Below the pieces are notes generated by a model that searched no databases, was not told the origin of the DNA, and was given only the letters and a program-made list of their open reading frames with translations. Source: CAZZKE01 sp964655005 (lineage in GTDB: Bacteria > Pseudomonadota > Alphaproteobacteria > Rhodospirillales > JABHCV01). Taken from it: a DNA stretch of 17,617 nucleotides. The translations under genes were made by a program, and so were the position numbers. Below, piece after piece: positions 12,205 to 17,617 of the stretch (position 1 is its first letter; each line of letters starts with the position of its first letter). The stretch lies in NCBI GenBank assembly GCA_964655005.1, contig CAZZKE010000063.1, forward strand, positions 1 through 17,617, given 5' to 3'.

Positions 12205-13770
12205 TTAATTGGTCGCCGGGCCGAAGGCCTGCGGCGCCGGGTCGATGATTTTCTGGCCCCTGGGTTCTACCTGCAAGACCGCCAGGCCGCGTTCCACGGT
12301 GCCGTCGGGCCGGAAGCGGAAGATGCCGTCGCGGCCCCAGAAACCGCTGGCCGCCGTCAGGGCGGCGGTGGAAAAATCGGGCCGGCCGGCCTTGCCGTCG
12401 CCGGCTCTCGACAACACCGCCGCCAGCGCCGTGGCGTCATAGGCCAGGGTCGACAGGCGCGGCGGCACGGCGCCATATACTTTTTCGTACCGGGCGACAA
12501 AACCGGCCCGCGCCGCCGGCGGCGGGCCGGCGTACCAGCCGCCAAGCAACGCCGGTTCGGCGCCCAGGCCGGGCATGTCCCATTGGCCGGTGCCCAGCAT
12601 ACGCACCTTTTTCGGATCGATATCATAGAACGGCAGCAACGCGGCTATCGCCAGCAGGCGCTTGCCGCCATCGGCCAGCAGCAGGGCGTCGAAGGGTAAA
12701 TCGCCGATGGTTTGCAGCTTGGCCAGCCGCCGCAAGGCGCGGGTCGAAATCTCGTCGTCCCGGTCGGCCAGCGCCCGGCGCTGGGCCAGCAGGGCCCCCC
12801 GGCGGGAATCGTAATCGGCGAGATCGCGCACGACGCCGGAAAAGTCTTCCAGGGCGGGGTCGTAAAACTGCACCCGCGTAACCGCCACGCCCAGGGCCTC
12901 GGCCTGCCGCCGGAGCGCCCCGATGACGGTTTGCCCATAGGCGTTATCCGGGGCCAGCGCCGCGAACCGGGCGAGGCCGCGCGAAGTGGCGTAGCGGACC
13001 AGCCGGTTAACTTCGGATTCCGGAAAAAACCCCATGGTATAAACGCCACCGCCGGCAATGGTGCGGTCGCTGGAAAAACCGATCACCGGAACATCGGCGG
13101 CGCGGGTCAGCGCCGCCACGGCGCGCACCGACGGCGCCAGCAGCGGCCCCAAAATCAGCGCCGCGCCGTCGCCGATGGCCATCCGGGCGGCTTCCAGCGC
13201 GCCTTCCGGGTTGCCGCCGGTGTCGTGGACCAGCAGTTCAAAGCGGTCGTTGGAAAATTCGAACAGCGCCAGTTGCGCGGCGTTCAGCATGGCCTCGCCC
13301 AGTTTTCCGTATGGCCCGCTCAAAGGCGCCAGCAGGGCCACCCGGACCGTTGAACTGGGCGCCAGCGGCGGCACCGGCAGGTGTTCGGCGGGCGGCGCCA
13401 CGCTTGCCCCGCCGGGCTTCGGGCGGGCCGTCAGCAGGGGGGTCAGGGATGGCGTTTTCGGGCCCGAAGCGGCCTGCGCCGCGCCGCCGCCGCCGGGGAC
13501 CGCCTGGAGCGGCGGCAGGGGCCTGGCGATCTGCCGCGCCTGGGGCTGGGCCGGATTGGCCGATTGCTTCTTTTCCGGTGGTTTGGGCGCGGTCTTGGGG
13601 GCGACCGGAACGCTGGAGCCTTGAAACATCGGCGGAAGTCGTGGAGACTCGCACGCCGATAACAGCGACACCGTCGCCGCCAGAATAACCGCATTCAGGA
13701 CCCCACGCCGCCGCCATGAGCAAACGGAAACCCGACAAGACCGGAAAGCAGGGCGGTGGCGCTGTTGCAA
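12205..13770 (-). CDS. LpoA-like penicillin-binding protein activator lipoprotein
   Basis: A 521-residue lipoprotein. A long basic N-region (1-23) is followed by a hydrophobic stretch and lipobox LLSAC with Cys40. A Pro/Ala-rich linker (about 44-140) could span the periplasm. The rest is a type 1 periplasmic-binding-protein fold beginning VRVALLAPLSGPYGKLGEAML (142-162), with GPLLAPSVRA and VPVIGFSSD typical of the LpoA C-domain and of branched-chain amino acid receptors. LpoA activates PBP1A in gammaproteobacteria. The N-terminal TPR domain of E. coli LpoA is absent, so the partner may differ. Context supports the call: it is divergent from rsmI-yraN-BON, as lpoA is from rsmI in E. coli. The start is TTG behind AGGAG; no other start codon lies before the signal peptide. 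Confidence 0.85.
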   Translation of the reverse strand: MQQRHRPAFRSCRVSVCSWRRRGVLNAVILAATVSLLSACESPRLPPMFQGSSVPVAPKTAPKPPEKKQSANPAQPQARQIARPLPPLQAVPGGGGAAQAASGPKTPSLTPLLTARPKPGGASVAPPAEHLPVPPLAPSSTVRVALLAPLSGPYGKLGEAMLNAAQLALFEFSNDRFELLVHDTGGNPEGALEAARMAIGDGAALILGPLLAPSVRAVAALTRAADVPVIGFSSDRTIAGGGVYTMGFFPESEVNRLVRYATSRGLARFAALAPDNAYGQTVIGALRRQAEALGVAVTRVQFYDPALEDFSGVVRDLADYDSRRGALLAQRRALADRDDEISTRALRRLAKLQTIGDLPFDALLLADGGKRLLAIAALLPFYDIDPKKVRMLGTGQWDMPGLGAEPALLGGWYAGPPPAARAGFVARYEKVYGAVPPRLSTLAYDATALAAVLSRAGDGKAGRPDFSTAALTAASGFWGRDGIFRFRPDGTVERGLAVLQVEPRGQKIIDPAPQAFGPATN

Positions 13771-14657
13771 CGTATACTCCTGAACCTGTCAATGATCTGG
13801 ACGGGGCCGAGCCTACACCAACTTTTGCCGCCGGGCTATATCTGGTCGCGACCCCGATCGGCAACTCCCGCGACATTACCCTGCGCGCGCTGGATATCCT
13901 GACTGCGGCCGATGTTATCGCCTGTGAAGACACCCGGGTGACGGCCAAGCTGCTGGCCCGGCACAACATATCCAGGCCCCTGCTGGCCTATCACGAACAC
14001 AACGCCGGGAAGGCCGGGCCGGGTATTATCAGACGCCTGAAAAACGGCGAAATCGTGGCGCTGGTATCGGACGCCGGGACGCCGATAATATCGGACCCCG
14101 GCTACCGGCTGGTCGCCGCCTGTGTGGCGGAAGGGCTGTATGTTACCCACCTGCCCGGCCCGTCTTCGGCGTTGACCGGCCTGGTATTGAGCGGCCTGCC
14201 GGCGGACCGCTTCATGTTTGTCGGCTTCCCGCCGGTCAAATCGGGCAAGCGGCGGACTTTCTTCGAAGACGTCAAGACCGCGCCATCGACCCTGATATTC
14301 CTGGAAAGCCCGAAACGCCTGGCCGCCTCGCTGGCCGATATGGCCGCCGTCCTGGGCGACCGACCGGCCGCCATCGGCCGGGAACTGACCAAGATGTTCG
14401 AAGAGGTGCGCCGGGGAAAACTGAACGAACTGGCCGATTACTACCGCCTGGCCGGCCCGCCAAGGGGCGAGGTGACGGTTATCGTCGGGCCGCCGGCTAA
14501 GGCGGCGGCGATCGGCGGCGAGCAACTGGATGGCCTGCTGGCCGCGGCGCTGCGCCGGGCATCCGTGCGCGACGCTACGGCGGAAGTCGCCGCCGCCACC
14601 GGCGTGACCCGCCGTGAGGTCTATGCCCGCGCCCTGGCGCTGGCGGAAAAAAAATGA
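13716..14657 (+). CDS. rsmI: 16S rRNA (cytidine1402-2'-O)-methyltransferase RsmI
   Basis: SAM-dependent methyltransferase of the tetrapyrrole-methylase fold that modifies C1402 in the ribosomal P site. The 313 residues show GLYLVATPIGN (40-50), DVIACEDTRVTAKLL (66-80), the SAM loop ALVSDAGTPIISDPG (115-129) and LPGPSSALTGLVLSGLP (146-162). An unusually long, polar 39-residue arm precedes the conserved core; no ATG, GTG or TTG lies in frame between residue 1 and the core, so the arm is real if ATG 13716 is used. The ribosome binding site is poor (AGGA 15 nt upstream). The first 55 bp overlap the LpoA-like gene on the other strand. The stop overlaps the yraN ATG by four bases. Confidence 0.95.
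   Translation: MSKRKPDKTGKQGGGAVATYTPEPVNDLDGAEPTPTFAAGLYLVATPIGNSRDITLRALDILTAADVIACEDTRVTAKLLARHNISRPLLAYHEHNAGKAGPGIIRRLKNGEIVALVSDAGTPIISDPGYRLVAACVAEGLYVTHLPGPSSALTGLVLSGLPADRFMFVGFPPVKSGKRRTFFEDVKTAPSTLIFLESPKRLAASLADMAAVLGDRPAAIGRELTKMFEEVRRGKLNELADYYRLAGPPRGEVTVIVGPPAKAAAIGGEQLDGLLAAALRRASVRDATAEVAAATGVTRREVYARALALAEKK
13777..13781 (-). promoter_or_regulatory. Ribosome binding site deciding the TTG start of the LpoA-like gene
   Basis: AGGAG on the minus strand, six bases before the TTG at 13770-13768. An in-frame stop lies at 13791-13789 and no ATG or GTG is available before the hydrophobic segment, so this TTG is the only good start. It lies inside the rsmI coding frame. Confidence 0.7.
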
Positions 14658-15031
14658 GCCCGGCGAAAGACCGGGTCCGGGCCTGGCGCTACGGCCATCT
14701 GGCCGAGGCCCGGGCGGCGTTGCTGCTGCGCCTGAAGGGGTATCGCATCCTGGCCCGCCGTTACCGCACCCCCGTGGGCGAAATCGATGTGATCGCCAAA
14801 CGGGGAAAATTGCTGGCCATGGTCGAAGTCAAGGGGCGCGCCGGCGGCGCTGCGGCGAATGCCGCCGAAGCCCTGGGCGCACCGCAACGCCGGCGCATCG
14901 AACGGGCGGCGGCGGCCTGGCTGGCCGGCCATCCGGGATCGGCGGCCTGCGACGTGCGGTTCGATTTAATCGTGGTTGGACCGGGCCCGCTGCCCCGGCA
15001 TCTGCCCGGGGCCTGGATGGCCGGCGACTAG
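14654..15031 (+). CDS. yraN: UPF0102 (YraN) family protein
   Basis: A 125-residue member of the YraN family, which has a restriction-endonuclease-like fold and no settled function. The nuclease-type signature is present: VGEIDVIAKRG (41-51) with Glu43 and Asp45, and MVEVKGR (56-62) with Glu58 and Lys60, corresponding to a (D/E)-X(n)-E-X-K arrangement. ATG overlaps the rsmI TGA (ATGA), with a GGCGGA just upstream, so it is coupled to rsmI. The rsmI-yraN adjacency is widespread in proteobacteria. A role in processing of nucleic acids is often suggested but cannot be shown from sequence. Confidence 0.93.
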   Translation: MSPAKDRVRAWRYGHLAEARAALLLRLKGYRILARRYRTPVGEIDVIAKRGKLLAMVEVKGRAGGAAANAAEALGAPQRRRIERAAAAWLAGHPGSAACDVRFDLIVVGPGPLPRHLPGAWMAGD

Positions 15032-15046
15032 GCGCGAAGAAAGCCC

Positions 15047-15074
15047 TTGTCGAACCGCCCCGGTTCATTAAACT
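15047..15074 (+). promoter_or_regulatory. Candidate internal promoter of the BON lipoprotein gene
   Basis: TTGTCG (15047-15052), 16-nt spacer, TAAACT (15069-15074), four of six matches in each. Initiation would fall at about 15081, right at the ATG, so the transcript would be leaderless. The spacer holds a perfect 6-bp inverted repeat. Confidence 0.35.
15052..15066. repeat. Perfect inverted repeat between yraN and the BON gene
   Basis: GAACCG-CCC-CGGTTC. There is no T tract. It lies in the spacer of a candidate promoter, so it could be an operator; a weak mRNA hairpin after yraN is the alternative. Confidence 0.45.
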
Positions 15075-15081
15075 GGACAAC

Positions 15082-15702
15082 ATGAAAGATCACACCGTTG
15101 GCCGGTTCGACTTCCCGAAAACCTTCCGATTAACGGCGCTGGCGCTGCTCCTGGCGGGCGGGCTGGGCGCTTGCGACCCGGTCAGCCTGGGGGTCGGCGT
15201 CGGCGCCGCCGCCGGGGTCGGCGCGTACGAGGAACGGGGCCTTAAGGGGGTCGCCAGGGACACCGCAATCGAGGCGCGCATCCTTAAGCTATGGCTGCAG
15301 GACAAGCCCGAAATAGCCGCCAAGGTCAGTGTCGAAGTCTACCAGCGCCGGGCCCTGATTACCGGCATCGTGCCCAGCGAGGAAATGCGGGCCGACGCCA
15401 TCGGCATGGCCTGGAAGGCCGACGGCGTCAAGGATGTTTTGAACGAGATCATCGTCGGCAAGTCCAGCAGCCTCGGTGAACTGGCCCGCGACACCGCGAT
15501 CACCGCCGAACTCAAGTCGAAACTGACCTTCGACGAGGAAGTCCAGGCGGTCAACTACGCCGTGGAAACCGTACGCGGCACGGTCTACCTGATCGGCATC
15601 GCCCAGAATCAGGCCGAACTGGACCGGGTGATCGCCCAGGCGCGCCGTATTTCCTATGTGAAAAGGGTAATCAACCACGTCAAGATCAAGGCTTCGCAAT
15701 GA
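15082..15702 (+). CDS. Double BON-domain lipoprotein (DolP/YraP-like)
   Basis: A 206-residue lipoprotein with a signal peptide ending LGAC (lipidated Cys31), a short glycine-rich segment (GVGVGAAAGVGAY, 37-49) and two BON domains, about 57-125 and 135-203. The domains begin alike (VARDTAIEARI and LARDTAITAEL), an internal duplication. BON domains bind phospholipid. E. coli DolP has the same lipoprotein-plus-two-BON layout, lies downstream of yraN, and supports outer-membrane integrity; the same role is inferred here from architecture and place. The start ATG 15082 is 50 bp after yraN; no strong ribosome binding site is visible, in keeping with a possible leaderless transcript. Its stop overlaps the next ATG by four bases. 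Confidence 0.88.
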   Translation: MKDHTVGRFDFPKTFRLTALALLLAGGLGACDPVSLGVGVGAAAGVGAYEERGLKGVARDTAIEARILKLWLQDKPEIAAKVSVEVYQRRALITGIVPSEEMRADAIGMAWKADGVKDVLNEIIVGKSSSLGELARDTAITAELKSKLTFDEEVQAVNYAVETVRGTVYLIGIAQNQAELDRVIAQARRISYVKRVINHVKIKASQ

Positions 15703-16544
15703 GACCATCGCCGCAGTCCTGCCGCCGCCTTAGCGCCATCGGCAAACTGCACGATAACGAATTTGGCCTGACCGAAACGGCGCTGATCCTGGCCGCCGCC
15801 GAGCGGCCCGGCTGCGATTCCGGCCCCTATGTGCGGCATCTCGAAAAACTGACCGACGACGTCGCCGCCTACGCCGGCAAGGACGCCGAACACCCCCGCC
15901 GGGGCTTAAACATGCGGGCCGAGGCCCTGCGGCAGGTCATCGCCCGCCGCTATGGCTACGGCGGCTGCGACGATGCCTATGAAGATATCGAATACGGCAA
16001 TCTGATCCGGGTTATCGATCGCCGCCGGGGACTGCCGGAAATTCTCGGCATTATTTATATCCACGTGGCCCGCGCCCTGGACTGGCGCATCGACGGGCTG
16101 GATTTTCCGCCGCGCTTTATGGTTCGCCTGGAATTTTCCGGCGGGCGCCTGATTCTGGATCCGTTTGACGGCGGCATCGAACTCAAGCCCCACGACCTGC
16201 GCGATCTTTACAAGGCGGTATCGGGCAGCCACATGGAAATCGCCCCCGGCCATACCGCCGCCATCGACGGCCGGGCCATCCTGATCCGCTCGCGCAAGAA
16301 CGCCAAGGCCCTGAACCTGCGTGCGGAAAATCTGGAAGGCGCCCTGGACGAGGTGCGGACCATGCTGCTGTTCGCGCCGCAGGAACCGTCGCTGTGGCGG
16401 GAAGCCGGAATTCTCAGCGCCCGCCTGGACCGGATCGGCGAGGCGATCACGGCGCTGGAGGAATTCCTGCGGCGCGGCGGCAGCAACGCCAGCCATTACC
16501 GGACCTCGATCCTGTTGCAGGAACTGCGCTCGCGGCTGAACTGA
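15699..16544 (+). CDS. SirB1 family protein (transglutaminase-like plus helical repeat)
   Basis: A 281-residue cytosolic protein of the SirB1/YchA family, of unknown function. The transglutaminase-like core is about residues 70-190 (NLIRVIDRRRGLPEILGIIYIHVARALDWRI region, then LDPFDGG at 153-159). The C-terminal 70 residues look like a TPR-type helical pair (LFAPQEPSLWREAGILSARLDR). The motif that usually reads PGHF in this family reads PPRF here (137-140), so the histidine is missing. AAGG lies 7 nt before the ATG, which overlaps the BON gene stop (ATGA). The stop overlaps the gshB ATG by one base. SirB1 proteins occur in many unrelated contexts, so the neighbourhood does not settle the role. 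Confidence 0.85.
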   Translation: MRPSPQSCRRLSAIGKLHDNEFGLTETALILAAAERPGCDSGPYVRHLEKLTDDVAAYAGKDAEHPRRGLNMRAEALRQVIARRYGYGGCDDAYEDIEYGNLIRVIDRRRGLPEILGIIYIHVARALDWRIDGLDFPPRFMVRLEFSGGRLILDPFDGGIELKPHDLRDLYKAVSGSHMEIAPGHTAAIDGRAILIRSRKNAKALNLRAENLEGALDEVRTMLLFAPQEPSLWREAGILSARLDRIGEAITALEEFLRRGGSNASHYRTSILLQELRSRLN

Positions 16545-17494
16545 TGACCATGACCCGAAACCTGGCTATCCAGATGGACCCCGTCGAGGCCATCGACATC
16601 GACGCCGATTCAAGCTTCGTGCTGGGGTTGGAAGCGCAGAAGCGCGGCTACGCCCTTTATTACTACCGGCCCGGCGATCTTTCCTTCATTGACGGTCGGG
16701 TCACCGCGCGGGCCGGCGCCCTGACCCTGCGGCGGCGGCGGGGCGATCATTTCGACCTGGCGGAGCCGGAAAACATCGACCTGGCGGAAATGGACGTGGT
16801 GCTGATGCGCCAGGATCCGCCGTTTGATATGGGCTACATCACGGCGACCCACCTGCTCGACCACATTCATCCCCGGACCCTGGTCGTCAACGACCCCGCG
16901 TCGGTGCGCAACGCGCCGGAGAAACTGTTCGCGACCCTGTTTCCGGATCTGATGCCGCCGACCCTGATATCGCGTGATACCGCCGCCATCAAGGATTTCC
17001 GGGCCGAACACAGGGACATTATCATCAAGCCGCTGTACGGCAACGGCGGCGCCGGGGTTTTTCATGTGCCGCCGGGTGACGATAACCTGAACGCGCTGCT
17101 GGAGATGTTCGCGGCCCAGACCAGCGAACAGGTGATGGTGCAGGCCTATCTGCCCGAAGTGCGCCAGGGCGACAAGCGGATCATCCTGATCGACGGCCGC
17201 CCCGCCGGGGCCATCAACCGGGTGCCGCCCGAAGGCGACGTGCGGGCCAACATGCACGCCGGCGGCACACCGCTGCGTTCGGCCCTGACGGCCCGCGAAC
17301 ACGACATTTGCGACGCCATCGGCCCGGAACTGAAAAGGCGCGGCCTGATTTTTACCGGCATCGACGTGATCGGCGATTACCTGACCGAAATCAACGTCAC
17401 CTCGCCGACCGGCATCCAGGAGATAAACGCCTTTGACGGGGTTTGCCTGGAAGCGCAAATCTGGGACGCCATCGAGGCAAGGCTGGGGGCGTAG
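16544..17494 (+). CDS. gshB: Glutathione synthetase
   Basis: ATP-grasp ligase that joins gamma-glutamylcysteine and glycine, the second step of glutathione synthesis. It has 316 residues, the usual bacterial length. The N-terminus reads NLAIQMDPVEAIDIDADSSF (6-25), followed by VLMRQDPPFDMGYI (86-99), the ATP-grasp glycine loop IKPLYGNGGAGVF (161-173), GDKRIILIDGRPAGAINR (209-226) and the terminal metal and substrate site TEINVTSPTGIQEI (281-294). ATG 16544 overlaps the preceding stop (TGATG); an ATG two codons later is an alternative start. It ends the rsmI-led gene run and is followed at once by an intrinsic terminator. gshB close to rsmI-yraN is common in alphaproteobacteria. Confidence 0.97.
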   Translation: MTMTRNLAIQMDPVEAIDIDADSSFVLGLEAQKRGYALYYYRPGDLSFIDGRVTARAGALTLRRRRGDHFDLAEPENIDLAEMDVVLMRQDPPFDMGYITATHLLDHIHPRTLVVNDPASVRNAPEKLFATLFPDLMPPTLISRDTAAIKDFRAEHRDIIIKPLYGNGGAGVFHVPPGDDNLNALLEMFAAQTSEQVMVQAYLPEVRQGDKRIILIDGRPAGAINRVPPEGDVRANMHAGGTPLRSALTAREHDICDAIGPELKRRGLIFTGIDVIGDYLTEINVTSPTGIQEINAFDGVCLEAQIWDAIEARLGA

Positions 17495-17498
17495 GGCC

Positions 17499-17520
17499 GA
17501 ATCGACGGTTCGATTCTTTT
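17499..17520 (+). terminator. Intrinsic terminator after gshB
   Basis: GAATCGA (17499-17505), loop CGGT, TCGATTC (17510-17516), then TTTT (17517-17520). The hairpin begins 4 nt after the gshB stop. The stem is only moderately GC-rich and the T run is short, but it is the only classical terminator in the window. Confidence 0.7.
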
Positions 17521-17617
17521 GCTGGTGTTCTTTATTTGTTCCGTATAGGCTCGGGGCCGGCACTTAACTCGAATCCAAATTCAAACCCAAGTCCCACCAA
17601 ACGGCACCACTTACTAG
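17521..17617. other. Non-coding tail at the window edge
   Basis: These 97 bases are richer in A and T than the genes. I see no gene, tRNA or clear promoter; a TATAG at 17544 lacks a convincing -35. The region may lead into the next transcription unit. Confidence 0.5.

Noticed and set aside
13783..13796. TTGACA with TATACG as promoter of the LpoA-like gene (minus strand)
   Set aside because: The spacer is only 10 nt, too short for sigma-70, and the AGGAG inside it is better explained as the ribosome binding site.
17560..17617. Possible tRNA end (CTCGAATCC resembles a T-loop)
   Set aside because: No matching T-stem, anticodon arm or acceptor stem can be formed around it.

Overview
The window is an ordinary, densely coding stretch of a GC-rich proteobacterial chromosome, most likely an alphaproteobacterium of Rhodospirillales type. 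The pointers are the divergent hrcA-grpE / rph-rdgB-hemW pair, the rsmI-yraN-BON lipoprotein-gshB run opposite a penicillin-binding-protein activator, an EI24 (CysZ-like) protein next to a bactofilin, and dapB directly behind dnaKJ. This assignment rests on gene content and order, not on rRNA or a phylogeny. I see no tRNA, rRNA, insertion sequence, phage gene, CRISPR array or toxin-antitoxin pair, and no previously undescribed system. The points of interest are regulatory layout and gene arrangement.

Layout. 1-1015 (-): adenosine kinase cut by the window edge. 1167-2912 (+): EI24 membrane protein, bactofilin and a small lipoprotein, with 15-nt and 0-nt gaps. 2918-9606 (-): one unbroken run hrcA, grpE, dnaK, dnaJ, dapB, nth (transcribed right to left), combining the DnaK chaperone machine and its possible regulator with a lysine/peptidoglycan enzyme and a DNA repair glycosylase. 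9734-12204 (+): rph, rdgB, hemW, touching or overlapping by one base. 12205-13770 (-): LpoA-like lipoprotein, meeting hemW tail to tail with no gap. 13716-17494 (+): rsmI, yraN, double-BON lipoprotein, SirB1-family protein and gshB, closed by a hairpin-plus-T terminator at 17499-17520. The last 97 bases hold no gene that I can see.

How it works together. Chaperone genes form the centre. The hrcA promoter (TTGACG-N17-TACATT) overlaps head to head with a candidate rph promoter. The dnaK leader carries two weak RpoH-like candidates, and inverted repeats sit between grpE and dnaK and between dnaK and dnaJ, so transcript levels along the run are probably uneven. No CIRCE operator is visible here, so HrcA's targets probably lie elsewhere. 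The right part groups envelope functions (LpoA-like activator and a DolP-like BON lipoprotein, as in the E. coli rsmI/lpoA-yraN-dolP neighbourhood) with glutathione synthesis.

Start codons were reassigned from the longest open frame where a ribosome binding site, family N-terminus or coupling overlap decided it (EI24, dapB, hrcA, rph, hemW, BON protein, gshB). The LpoA-like lipoprotein starts at TTG behind a clear AGGAG, which makes its 5' end overlap the rsmI 5' end by 55 bp.
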